Of a DNA stretch of 64,000 nt, positions 21,367-33,749 are shown one piece after another. Made by a program: the position numbers and the translations under genes. The stretch is taken from the NCBI GenBank assembly GCA_028386065.3, contig JAKUCV010005510.1, positions 1 to 64,000 of the forward strand, given 5' to 3'. A model generated the notes under the pieces. That model saw nothing but the letters and a program-made list of their open reading frames with translations. It ran no database searches and was not told where the DNA came from. Each line of letters starts with the position of its first letter. Within the stretch, counting starts at the first letter, position 1. The DNA comes from Turnera subulata. Lineage: Eukaryota > Streptophyta > Magnoliopsida > Malpighiales > Passifloraceae.

Positions 21367-24300
21367 TTGCAAGTAGGAGGAAGCAGGGAGGAGGAGGAGG
21401 AGGAAGAAGAAGAGGAGGTTTACAATGCTAAGGAAGGGAGAAATGATGGGTTAAATAAAGAGCACTGGAAAACACAAAGCAGCAATTATTTCGCTTTTTT
21501 CATGCTTTTTTGACTGTTGCTCCTCCTGATTGCGGTAGGGCTCCTGCGTGATATTTAGCTATAAACTTCTCGAATGCACCTTTAGGCCCATCTATGGTCA
21601 GAAATTCAAGTATTATGTTAAATGTGACTGTCCACCGTTGGATCATTCACAGAGGAAGGTCCATTGTGTGTAATGACAAGCAATGACCAGTTGGAGGCGA
21701 GACAAATTGGGAAAAGCTAGCTAGCTAACTAACCCTTTTTACATAACAACATTTGACTTAGTATGTTTTGATTTACTTGCCTGTCAAGAGTTTATGTTAG
21801 AATTAAAAGACGAGATGGTCTTCATTTTTGTAATTACAATAGAATGATCATTGCTTCCACGCTATTTATTTGCTTTTGTCTCACAAGGTTAATGATTCAA
21901 ATTCAGGCTGGAGTAATAAAAGATAAAGCTGATAATAGTCCTCTCAAATTTTTGCAGTGCTAATGGATGGTTAACCAACTTTTCTGATTGGTGACAAGCT
22001 TTATGAGCCAACTTGTTTGGCAATGTTCCGCAACTTGGTCCTGATTGAAAACGCAACTTAATTATGGTGGCTCAATGTACTTAAATTGTGAGTTTAGGCT
22101 CACTTAAACAGAGTTCTTTCAAATTTCATTTTCTCTGTTCTTCAAGCTAAGACTTGGCATAGTGCACGATTTGTCATGTATCCAAATTGGAAATGAAATT
22201 TGGTAGTGGACCTAGATGATACATAGCTTTCTATGGCATGATCAAGGGGCTAGAAGAGTTTTATAATGAAATACTTGTTTTGGACCCGAGGGGAGAAAAT
22301 GATGTACATGACATGATACTTCGCCTGACCACACAACCAAGGTTAAGGGACCTCTGCAACATTACATTCGTGCATTCTTTAGTACCACCACCAAGTCATA
22401 CAAGATCCATTATCTTTTGTTTTATGATGTACATATCTTGAGAGGGATTCTATCATCGTATATCTTCAAATGATACTTGACGGGACACGCTTTTTTTTAG
22501 CATTATTGAAAGTTAGGCTTTTGAAAAAAACGCAGATGCATATAGTAGATTAGCTAGGCAGTAGCCACTTTTGCAAGGAAGAGATAAGTAATAATGCATT
22601 TGTCCTAGCAGCATTTCCTTATTTCTCTTTACTGCCTCAACTTGTCTTGGTACAAAAAGCCAAATGATTAAGTTGATAATGGAGTTAAATATAAAGTGTG
22701 ATAGACTTGCTTGGAACTTGTTTAGTTATTAAAAACTAAGTGTTGTTTGTAGGTGTCTTTTGTTTTATTGAGCTGCGCACAGGAAAGAGTTCAAAAGAAG
22801 AGAAAACATGGAGAATCTTTGAACCAGCTTTTGATTGGCCGCTGCTATTCCTTTTTTTTTTACATGAGAAAATCAGAAAAGAGTTAATGGTAGAATATTG
22901 GTTGGGAGGCACATCACCGTTTATCTCCTCCCAGTCAGTAACCACTATGGTGTGTCCCTGCAGAGTCCCTATATATGGTTATAGCATGACTCTGCTGCAT
23001 AGTCCAATCATTTGGTGGTAGATTCCAATCGCCTGCTGCCAATTTTTCCTCGGTATATTAATAACTTTCTCTTCTTTATTTTATCAGTTTGATGCCGAAA
23101 ATGAGAAAATGGTGTAACTATGACGGGCCAGAAAGCTTTCATACGAAGGAAACAACTCAATAGTGCATATTTCTACGTAGTGTGAGATCACACTAACAAA
23201 ATCAGGCCAAAAACTTGCCTTAAGCTATTGGGGTGAAATTTGTAAACAACAATTGGTTGTTTGAACTTTTCGTTAACTGAAGTTTAAATGCAAACTATAT
23301 GATATAGGCAATTTTAAGTTCAGAAACTGTTGTGTCCTGAAAAGTAGTGTTATACTAATAAAACCAATTTGGTTAAATGGGTTTAATGATGATAGTTATC
23401 TCCATTCTTTAAGAGACTAGTAGGTGAAAAATTTGTTAGGATACGCCATCTATTTTCTATTACTAGTAAAGTAGTAGGACCTTCCCTTATTAGGATCTCC
23501 AAAAGAATATTATGTTGGAAGTACAATAACGTGCCCACTCCCTGCAATGCATATTGCATGGACGTTTGAAATCAGGGGGAGGAAAGAGTAGTATTAGGCT
23601 TAGCCTTTAATGTACCTTTTGAGACCTCCAATCAAAGGGAGAGCAGGATGAGCCATGATCTTAGTGATTTCTCATCTGCGCTTCTTTGCACAAATTTTTT
23701 GATTTTTTTCTTCACTTGGAGAACCCACATGGGCCATCATGTCTCGACTACAATCAAGGAAAAAAAAAGTAATTTGGCTTTTTATTTCATTGATAATTTG
23801 ATGCTCAAAAGCAGATAGAGAGCAAAGGCAAGTGGAGATGAGATTGATGATAGTGACAGTGACCCTTCTCGCTAGTTCACTGCAAAATAAATGGACAATA
23901 GCTAACTAAACACAATATTCAGGTCCTAATCCCACTTTACTCTTTTTTTTTTTTTTTCTGGTGCAGAGAAGCTACAGGCTCACGGCACTCAAACTTAGAA
24001 GTCGCAGAAGATTACTCAATTTCTTATATCCATGCAACCACATCATATGGCAGCGACCTGTCAATTGTATTGTTTTTACGTCTCTGGATTTTTCTACACT
24101 TGGCATAGACCACAGCATTATAGGCCTCCTTGAAAATGTCTCCTCAATCATTATCTTTTGGGTTTGCTTGAGCCTTTTCCTAGTAAAAGAGATGGTAAAG
24201 CAGGCACCCTGAACCTGATAATGCATTTTACTTTTCCCAGTCTCTTTCACTTGTAGTTGTACCTACACTTTAAACAGGAGCCATATTGCACATAATATGT

Positions 24301-25615
24301 GTGTTTATGTCCGTATACTATAAAACTAGCGGTGAAGAATGGAAAGGCAGAATTAATTAACAACCATTACTTTGGCTGGTGGTGTTTAGGGACATGAAAG
24401 TTGTCCAGCGAAAAGGAGGCAACAGTGAAGCCCATGTAGCCTTATTTTTTCTTACTGTTGCACTGGAAAATTTTAAGTTTAACCTTTTTGTAAGTTTGTT
24501 GCCTGCCAACAACGTAAGGAAAGAGGGGCATGAATCTCCTAACAACGACAGGAAAAGCAAGTTGAACCGATTTCTTTGCAAGATTCAGATGCTTTTTAAG
24601 AAGTAAACTTTGTTTTTTTTTTTTGAACAATGAAGTAAACTTTCTTTGTGCTTTGGTTAAAAAGCAAAAGCCATTGAAGCCCCTAGTTAAATTATTAAAT
24701 AGGCCCAGTTTTGATTTGCAGCTGCGTTAGCCAGAATCAATTATCAATGTACCTTTAATTTTGTTTATGCTGGAATAAGAAATCCCGAGACAAATCTCAA
24801 ATGCTCAACCACTAGAGAACAGATACCATAAGTCCACAAGTTGAGTCCTGTACTGTAAGGTAACTTCTTGTGTGGAGTTATATTCAAAATGGATTCTGGT
24901 AACATATACAACAACCTCAGAGAAAAGTTGCTGTGAGGTGGTGGTGAATAACTCTCCACATTGCGAAACACACAGGAACGAGCTATTGAGGAGAAGATAG
25001 TACTGATATGGAAAAAAAATAACAAGAAGCTCTTTTTCAATCTCAGGAAAAGCAACGTAAGTCTTCTGTAAAAAGTTGAATCACACAAGGCACAGCTAGT
25101 TACCCACAAGAAAAGACTGATTTGCAAATCCTTTTCTGAGTTTGAAACAACGCCGCTTAAGTGATACAATCATACAACTTATAACCAGGGAAGGGCCTAA
25201 AAGTAAGCTGTTGCCAGTCCCGGAGCCTGGTTCACAGTATAATCCTATTTGATATGTATACATATTCAACAAACAACTGTCAGCTTCTCTAAATTGACAT
25301 ACTAAAATATAAAGTTACAAGTAGGAATTCTCTAACACTATACAATACAAAACAATATACAAAAAAGAACTCTTGAATATACTACAACTCTACTTTACAA
25401 ATATTGTATATGATATATCCCTGTTAATATGACAGTATTCGATGATAAAACAAACATGGATGTCGTGATGTAATAAACACCTCTCGATCAGGCTTCACAA
25501 GGGTAAAGACAGAAACTATCAGTGGCGGAGTGAGTAGTCTAACATCTAAGCTGTCAATTTTTTGTCCTCTCTAATCAACTGTAAGAACTTGGGAGATACA
25601 TCTTAGATATTTCTA
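21367..25615. other. Intergenic, no gene supported
   Basis: Short frames (for example 22238-22441, 23961-24212, 24765-25169) have no family resemblance, splice support or codon consistency. The right end contains the PRR5 3' UTR. A GGA-rich purine tract at about 21377-21419 lies just upstream of the NHL start. Confidence 0.5.
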
Positions 25616-28600
25616 CTAATCAGTTTCTGGAGGTGGGGCATCAACGGCCACTTGTCGAACAAATTGTCCTTTGACTCTAGGCCGCTGCTCAGCAAGTTTC
25701 TTTCTACTCTCGTAGCGAACCTGCATTTAAAAACACATAAGCAAAATATCCCATATGCACCGCGTACAATGGACTGAAAAACTTAACCTTCTGTACCCGT
25801 TTTGCTGTATGAGAATAACTTTCTTCTATGAGATTAAAACATATCCTATTCTTTTAGGTAAATACTATTTTGATTTCGTTGCTACTAATGCAATTTGCTG
25901 GCGGAAGTTGTTATTGATAGTTCATACTAGTTTGTCTATTACTCATGACAAACAGACATAAAACTGAGAGTGAGCTGATGGTGAATCTCAATTAAGAATG
26001 TACCTTCTTCTCATAGCATCTATCTTTCCGCTTCATCCGGAACTTATTTAGAGCAGCTTCTCTTTGGACAGACCGGTGAGAGTTGGTGGTATGTGTAAAA
26101 CCACTTTCAGAATTGCTCTCAGTAGCAGTCCTGACACCAGCAACCTGATCAACGTTGCTGTTACTCCCACAAGCGCTTCCATAACCTGTGTTGTTAAAAT
26201 GGTGACTTACAGCACCATTGCAGAAGCTGTTAGTTGCACTCTGATCAGTGGCAGGAGATATATGCCCTAGATCTTCCAAAGTATCCATCTTGTCCTCTTG
26301 CTTTTGATGGGCAGGACTGGTGGAATGATTTATATTTTTACCAAGCCGGTCAAGGAGCTGTCCATAATTGCACTCAAAATTGGACTGGGTAAATTGATTC
26401 ACTTGAAAGGAGGGTTCTGGCTGGTTAGCTGAACTTGGACTCAGCCTTGGTGTTGTTCCTGATTGTTTACAGGAAATCTGAGGAAATTCAGAACTGTAGC
26501 CAGAGCATAGATTATTAAATGTGATGCCTTTGACTGGAATTTGGATTGGAAGGACCCTTTGTTGAGAGCAAGCTGCAATTTGTGATTCTTTCATTTGATT
26601 TTTGGCAAGAGTGACGATACTCCTTTGAGTACTTGGTGATGGAACAGGTGCATCAGAGTTATGGCCACTACTGTTAGTTGATAGTTTTTTCTCTGAATCA
26701 GCTCCAGTCTCCTTCTGATAAGAACCTGCCACTGTTGAAAACAGGGGCTGTAGTGGCCTGTTAGTGTACCTGAATAAAGCATAAATCAATCCATCAGTGC
26801 CAAGAGGTGGAATTTAGTGATACAGACGGTAGATTTGATGGATCCCTTGCCAGAACAGAAACATGCCCCAATTACTCAAAAAACGCAAAACTGGTTGTGC
26901 CAATTAATCACATTGATACTTCCAACTGGTAAAAGCAACTAAAGTACGCATACAACTGCAGAAGAAACCAATTTATCAACCTTTGAGCTTACTAACAATT
27001 AATAGTTCTGCAGATAGAACTTAGAGAAGGAGAAACTGAAAAGAAAGTGGAACTCACCGGGTGAAGGCTGAGGCATTGGAATGCCTAAGAGGATGTCTTT
27101 CCTCCGTAACCTGACTCTCAAAATCACTAGGGTGGGATCTTTTCAGGGAAAGATCCAAATGTGGAAAACAGTCGAACTTGCTTTTGACATTAGTTGAAGA
27201 AGTCCTGTGAATAGATGGAGTTATGAACTCAACTGTTTCTTTAGACGTGTTGACCACGATTTCATTATTGTCACAAGCCTCAAGGGAAATGTTAGCATCC
27301 CTTCTATGACTTTGCGGTTCAGCCTCCTTGCCCATACTCATTGCATTAGCATCTTTTCCGGCAGATACATCTGAAAATTTAAGTGACATGACAGAGGTTA
27401 GTTTTTTCTTGATAGAGCTCAACAGATATGCTAATGCAGATGGAGTGCTATTGTTTTACCCCTAGCATCACTCTCATGCACAGGCAACATCTGATTGGAA
27501 TTCGCATGCATTTCTTGGTTTTGCATTTTCAAGCCATTTAATAAAAAGTGTCCCCACGATGGCTGCACAGATTGATGGATGTTTTCCACATGCGCACTCT
27601 CAGCTTCTAAGTCTGGCTTCGTACAAGAGCTCTGCAAGCAACAGCAAAACATTCCACATCAAAATTCATTTTGGCAATGTGAACGAAACTGAAAGCCTAT
27701 AAACCATGCCTAATTATGTGATGACCTTGGGGCGTGACAAATTATCCTTTTAGGGTTCGTAGCTGACAATGGGTTTCAAGCATAGCATATCAAACTGAAA
27801 GCCAAGTTGCTTAATTTTCATCTACAGCATTTCATGTAACCGTAACATGATGACAATGAAGTCGGGCTGCCAGAAAATACTTTATCTCTGCCATATGTAT
27901 ACAATAAAGAAATACGTTTTAGTTAGTACGTCTACAGATGGATAGTTTATCAACTTTTATGGTGATCTTCCCCAATGCCTTTGAATTCACAATGTAGTCG
28001 TAAGTGGGAGTACTTCCAATCAACAGAAAACTTCTGTGAAACACTAATCATAAAAGAAAAACATTTTAGTTAGTATGTCTGATTGCACGAACCAAGAAAA
28101 CTAGGCTATGCATTTTCACTTGAGTGAATAAAAGAATAGATTCGAGCATTTTTTAATTACACCAATCATCAAGAACAGCATTTATGCCTCGCACAACTTC
28201 ACTAACCTGAGCATCACTTCCTTTTTCAATGCGTTCTTTATTTCTATGAATGCCAGCCATCTCACCACACGAATGATTGCTAGCAGCATTATTTTCTGAA
28301 GTAGCTTCAGCTTTATCCTGTCCTACACTTTCATCTTGAGCGCCATTTCCTGCAGCTAGTGACTGACATAATAGAAGAGTTATTTAAGACTTAGATTGCA
28401 AGAATGTCTATGTACATGTAAAAAGAACAATAGAAGCAATGAAGTGCAAGAAATAAACATACCGATTGTCTTCTCCATACATGCTGCCACAAATTTCGCA
28501 GTTCATTTCTCCTTATAGGCTTAACGAGATAGTCAGCAGCACCTTTCAACATGCATTTATAAACTGTGCTTACTGAATCCTGCGAGGACATCACTACAAA

Positions 28601-30312
28601 ATAGGAAGCATAAATTCAGTTTCTTTATCATCATGGAAAAGTAAATGATACTTAAATTTTCCAATGTCAACATGTGTATCATACTTATAACAGGAATGCT
28701 TTTGCAAATGTCATGCTCCATAATCAGAGTAAGCAATGCATAGCCAGATATTGAAGGCAAATCTACTTCTGTCAGGATCAGGTCTATGTTGTGGGGTCTT
28801 CCTTTCAGTATCTCCCATGCCTTTAAGCCATCTGCAACTGCAGCAACTGCTCAAACAGAAAACAGAACAAATTCAGTTCCGTTTATAGCATATTATAAAG
28901 ATTTTGTTGTCAAGCCATGCTGATTGATGGCATAAGATGTAACACTCAGTAGTGAACATACAATACACAAACAAAAAAACGCTGTCATAAACACAGATTC
29001 CAACCAGGATTCATTTCAGCTGACAATAGTTTAGGTGTTCAGTGTAATTTTAGCATTCTACACGGAACTAGCTGTCAGTCAGACCCTAGATGGCAAGGAA
29101 GTTTCTGCTTTAGAAAGCGGAAAGAAGCTTTAATTTTTGGCCCTTCTACTTTTAGAGTTTAGACCCTTAACCCCAAGTACGGCAGATAAACTAATCACAT
29201 CAGAATTTCAAGTGAATGGAAAATCACTTTCCAATACCCAACCAATCAGTTCTCGTCAATCAAATCACAAATCACACTTAAGAACTCGTCAAGCATCATA
29301 TCAAGGAGACTGAAGGTGATTTCAGACTGGTTCGTTTGCAAATCAGCTCCCTAATCACCATAGATTAATGACGATAACAGAATTGCTTCAAGAGGGGACA
29401 TGATTCTTTCATGAGCCTAGTCTGCCAAGATGTGAACTGTCTGTAACATGTTGGAGCAACGCAAGCTCCATTTTAAATTAGATAAAACTATACACCGATC
29501 GACAAGTTAATAGCAGATTCTTCCTAAACCATCAAAATTCTCGCACAGTACTGGAGTAAGAAAAATATAATGCTGATCATAATGTAAACACAACGTTTTT
29601 CATGATCTGGAAGCGAAAGCCAGCAGTAAGCCACACAAAACTCGAGAACAATTGTCATCCTACATCTCAAAATTTCAAAGGTTACAATTTCAGAAGAAAA
29701 GCTTTAAACTTGAGAGTCAAGAACATAACTTTATGGAAAGGAGCATTCAGCACTCTCCTTCTTGTCTATGAAACGACCACATATACAGAAAATTGAAGAG
29801 AAGAAGTATGAAAAGCACAAAAAACGAGAACCCACTTTCCAAAATCCACAACAGCATCAAAATTTAAAAACAGCCCTTCAAAAGGCATCAAAAAAACTCC
29901 AAACCAAAACCCAAAAGCAGCAAGGACGTGTTCGAAGAAAGGAAAAATGGGACCCAAAATACAGAGAAACAAGCAACTGACCTCTGTAACTACATTTCCT
30001 GAGAAGGGCAGCAATAATCTGTCTAGTTGAATCATCAGCTTCAACCAGCAACACCCTCAAAGCCATACTCGACAACAACTTGTCCCACCTGGCCACCATC
30101 CCATCACCACCACCACCACCAACACCAACGCTTTCTCTCTTCCTCCTCCTCTTCTTCCTCTTCTCCTCTTCCTCCTCCACCACCTCCAATTCCTCCTCCC
30201 GTCCCTCCTCTGTTCTCCTACTCTCTGCTTCTTTCCCAACTTCGACCTCCTTCCTCTGTTTCTTGCTCTCTGTTTCAAACTCCGACCCGCTACTAATCAC
30301 AACCTCTCCCAT
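25616..30312 (-). CDS. PRR5: Pseudo-response regulator 5 (circadian clock)
   Basis: Eight exons, all GT-AG: 30312-29982, 28846-28685, 28593-28463, 28362-28207, 27631-27460, 27370-27058, 26769-26004, 25720-25616; the frame closes to 711 residues. The pseudo-receiver domain (about 80-198) has [15 protein letters not shown], Glu in place of the phospho-acceptor Asp (LILTEVDLP) and [16 protein letters not shown]. The C-terminal CCT domain begins [20 protein letters not shown] and ends in exon 8. PRR5 represses CCA1/LHY-class genes in the afternoon and links clock to flowering. PRR5 rather than PRR9/7 is chosen because the middle region keeps the PRR5 landmarks [20 protein letters not shown] and [15 protein letters not shown]. 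The N-terminus has an unusual acidic-then-basic low-complexity stretch. Confidence 0.95.
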
Positions 30313-30349
30313 AACCTCACAAAGAATCCTCACTTCACTTGGCTGTTGT

Positions 30350-30373
30350 CTATAGATGATGACCAATGACCAT
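30350..30373 (-). promoter_or_regulatory. Seven-residue uORF in the PRR5 leader
   Basis: ATG at 30373 opens MVIGHHL followed by TAG, ending 37 bp before the PRR5 ATG at 30312. It may dampen translation; there is no evidence of use beyond the sequence. Confidence 0.4.
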
Positions 30374-30605
30374 CACTCTGTTTCCTTCTCCTTTTTTTTT
30401 TTTGGCTCTGTCTTTTTTTTCTTCTGCTTGCTTATAGAGGCAAAAAAGAGACCAGAAGAAATCGTAAGTATCTAATCCTCCGCTGAAAATATAAACAAAT
30501 ATCTGGCCACCCCACCACCGCTAGTATTACCATGGGGGGATCCTAGGGTGAAAAGTACCTGGTCTACTGTCATCCTACGGCTCACATCTCCCTCAACATG
30601 GACGC

Positions 30606-30642
30606 AAAATATCTAGAGCCCTCTCCTGTATGGGTCCACGTG
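30606..30642. promoter_or_regulatory. Evening element plus G-box upstream of PRR5
   Basis: A perfect evening element AAAATATCT (30606-30614, plus strand) lies 22 bp from a perfect G-box CACGTG (30637-30642), about 300 bp from the PRR5 ATG. Evening elements bind CCA1/LHY and RVE-type MYBs; G-boxes bind bHLH/bZIP factors such as PIFs and HY5. The pairing is typical of clock-regulated promoters. Confidence 0.65.
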
Positions 30643-30852
30643 TGCCACGCCAGCCACCCAATCTTGTTTCAAGTGTTTTGGATCAAAAAGCAATGGCTCA
30701 TTGGGGGGTTCTCTTTGGTTGTTGTTAGTCTTCTTCTTCTTCTTCTCCTCCCTCCACTTTAGTGGTGCTTATTTAACAACAGGTACAAGTCAAAATAAAT
30801 AAACAAAAAGAAAAAATAACCCATATGTCATTTCTTCCCTTCCTGTGTGCTT

Positions 30853-30871
30853 AGATATTTTTAGATATTTT
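30853..30871 (-). promoter_or_regulatory. Tandem evening elements, 10-bp spacing
   Basis: Two perfect evening elements (AAAATATCT on the minus strand, same orientation as PRR5) lie at 30853-30861 and 30863-30871, exactly 10 bp apart and therefore on the same face of the helix. A partial third copy (AAAATATC) follows at 30874-30881. They lie about 540-560 bp upstream of the PRR5 ATG. Confidence 0.7.
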
Positions 30872-30881
30872 TTGATATTTT

Positions 30882-32760
30882 CCCTTGGGTGGGGTCAAAC
30901 TTTTTGTGCATTTTGGTGTGGGGCCGACCCAGGGAAAGATATATACTTACTTTATGCTTGGACATACCACCACCTGGTTAGATATTCTTTTGTCCATCCA
31001 ATAAACATTTAGGAAAATGGTGATCTCATGGCCTGGAGCTTGACACATGGAAGTGTCGGAATATATTAAGGGCTTTGGGTTATTAGTTTATTGGTTTGTG
31101 GCCTTTGGCTTTGAAGCTGTCCAAAACAAAAGCCACATATCTTTTTTTTAATGTTTTGTATAGGGTGTGTGTGTGTGTTCCTTTTCTAGTGGCTTGATAT
31201 TATTGTTAGAGAATCGAAATGGCATAATCTTGGGTTGTTTGCCACTATTCTTCTCCATCCAATGGATGGTGTTGTTTTGTACTTGTGGCTGGCCATTGAT
31301 GTTATTAGTGAGTGATGATCTCTCCATTGATTCTCTTTTTTATTAAGAAAATATAGAAGAAAAACAGTTGTGAGAGGCTTTCTTTTTCATCAAAATGAAG
31401 AGAGACTCCTAGAAAGTCCTGGGCCTCACACCTACCAACCTTAATTGCAGACACGAAAAGGTCCCACAATATTTAGTTTCTAGAATCAAATTATGCACAA
31501 ATTAAATCATGATTGTTTGATTCTGATAGACGTGTAATAACAAACCAACTGTAAATAAAATCCTCCACAAAAGAAGAAGAAAAAAAAAAAGAGGAAAAGA
31601 AAAGTTGATTCTTTTGCAGTGGCAGCAGCCTGGCAGGTGCGACACAAGAAGTCTCCACGATATATGCAAAGCAAAAACAAAAACGAAATGAACGTGTGGC
31701 TTGTGAGTCTCTTGCCCGGTTGGGCTTTGATTAATTGGTACTTTTTTGTTTGCTATTATTTATTATTTTAACAAATTTTCGTTCATAAATTTGTTCCATG
31801 GGATAATAGCCCTCGCGGGCGGTAAGTAACACATCTTTGGATGGTTTGAAAGTTCTAGACTTCTTAGCAATGGAGACTTATCTTTTGTCAATTAAATCCT
31901 AACTTTAATAATTTAAAACTCATAATAAAAGTTTAAGAATTCTCTCTCTCACTCTTTTCTCTTTTAAGTTTTTGACCCATTATTTAGCTTTTTATATAAA
32001 AATCAATTATTTCAGCATCACATTCACAGGTCTAATCATCAGAAATTGCAAATACAAGAGCAGACAGACCAATACAAAATAATGGCTGCGTGTAATTATT
32101 GGAATGAAATTTCTTCCCCGACCCAAAAAAAAAAAATAATGGCTGCGTGTAATTATTGGCCTTTGTACGTGCGATTTCTATGTGCCATAAAGCTACAAAT
32201 TTTTATATATTTTTTTGTAAAAAAATTCAAAGCATAAACAAGGATTGTTCTTCCAATCTCATCGAATAATCATTTTTATTTAAGGAGAACAAAGTATAAC
32301 ACAATAGGGTAATTATTTTAAAGTTATGCCTATGTGTATTTATTTTGTCAAAACAAATATTATTTTAGGCTCTTGATTCCGAGAATTTTAACCCCGTATT
32401 TAGGTTTGGAGGGTATGACATGACAGTTGGGAGGACCACTCCCAATAACAAGTAGTCCAATATTACATGATTCTAGATCAGACGCTTCTGTAAACCTTAA
32501 AAATCAGATCAAATGCCACTAGGGAAAAAAATATCTCAGCAACCAGATTTTTTTAAAAAAATCAAAAGGACCAAAGTAAATTATCGAGCTCAAACCAGCA
32601 ATTACGATGATATTTTATTTTTTTACAGATTATCTATTTAATAAGGGATGGTGTTTTAATGGGAGTGACTGCGAGTCTGCGAGTGTGAGAGGGATTTACC
32701 CGTATATAATTTCCAACTAAAAAAAAAAAAAGATAATTTCAACGTACTACCCAAAACCCA
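30882..32760. other. Intergenic between divergent PRR5 and SHG1-like genes
   Basis: AT-rich with CTT/TTC and GT microsatellites (about 30727-30745 and 31165-31180). A 25-bp unit around ATAATGGCTGCGTGTAATTA occurs twice near 32078 and 32135. No gene is seen. A TATA-like CGTATATAAT lies at about 32701-32710. Confidence 0.45.
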
Positions 32761-33749
32761 AATTTGCCCTCCCCTGAGCTTATCTCCCCTCTCTCTCCCT
32801 TTCAATCTCGACAGCCAAAACCCGCCGACCTCGATCCTCCGCAGCCAATCTCTCGCCCGTCGCCGGAACAACAACGGCAAGCCCCCAAATCACCCAAAAC
32901 CCCGAGTCACCGGCATTGGGGGGACTATCCTCCACCGGCCAGAGGGATTGTGCCACGTGCCTCCATTGTCCCCTGCAGTGTCCTGATTCTATTCCAGCAA
33001 CCAGGTAAGCGGTTAATCGAGGCATTTGGGTATTTGAACACGGGGTTATTGGTTGGTCGATAAACTTCGTTTTGTTTGAAAGATTGGGTCTTTGGTTTTC
33101 CGCAACTCCTCTTAATATATACACTTATGTCTTAAAAGAGTATACTAGTTTTGGTTTGTTTTGATTACATTTGTTTTGCGAGTAGTTTATGAGTTGAATG
33201 TTTCGATGCATGTTTGTGTCGTGCTTTTGTTTTTTTTTTTTTTTTCCTTCTTACAATTCTCCCAGTACCTCATCCACTCATAAATATGGTAGTAGTTGAT
33301 TCTGAATAGCATAATTGCTTTTATTAGTCTCACAACTCAAGCTGGAGCTTACTTCTTGTTTTCTTTCTTGCAGGGCCACGAAAACAAATTCTCTGTCCAA
33401 CTGAGAAGGAACTACCGCATAAAGGTTTTCCAGAAAGGAAATTTTACCAACGGATAAAACAGCAGCCGTTTGATTGAAGCCTTTCTGCCTCTCTAGTTTC
33501 TGTCATAAACAACAATGTCCTGTGTGAAGGACAATAAGCTAGTTTTTTTTTGGTCTTACACGGAGTTGAATCCATGACTTGTGATGCATAAAAGGAAAAC
33601 AAAGCTGATAACAGAGATTTAAGTATCCAACCCACTGTTCACAGATCAGTAACATTGTCCTTGACAATCTGTGTTGTCTACCCACCAAAACATCAATCCA
33701 TCTTGTCTCTAACAACCTAAAAGGTTCAGTTGGTGTGGATGCTTAGAGA

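Noticed and set aside
22238..22441. 67-residue ORF in the NHL-PRR5 interval
   Set aside because: No homology, splice or codon support; one of many random frames in AT-rich DNA.
28391..28760. Separate short ORFs on the minus strand
   Set aside because: They are PRR5 exons 2 and 3 read through into introns.
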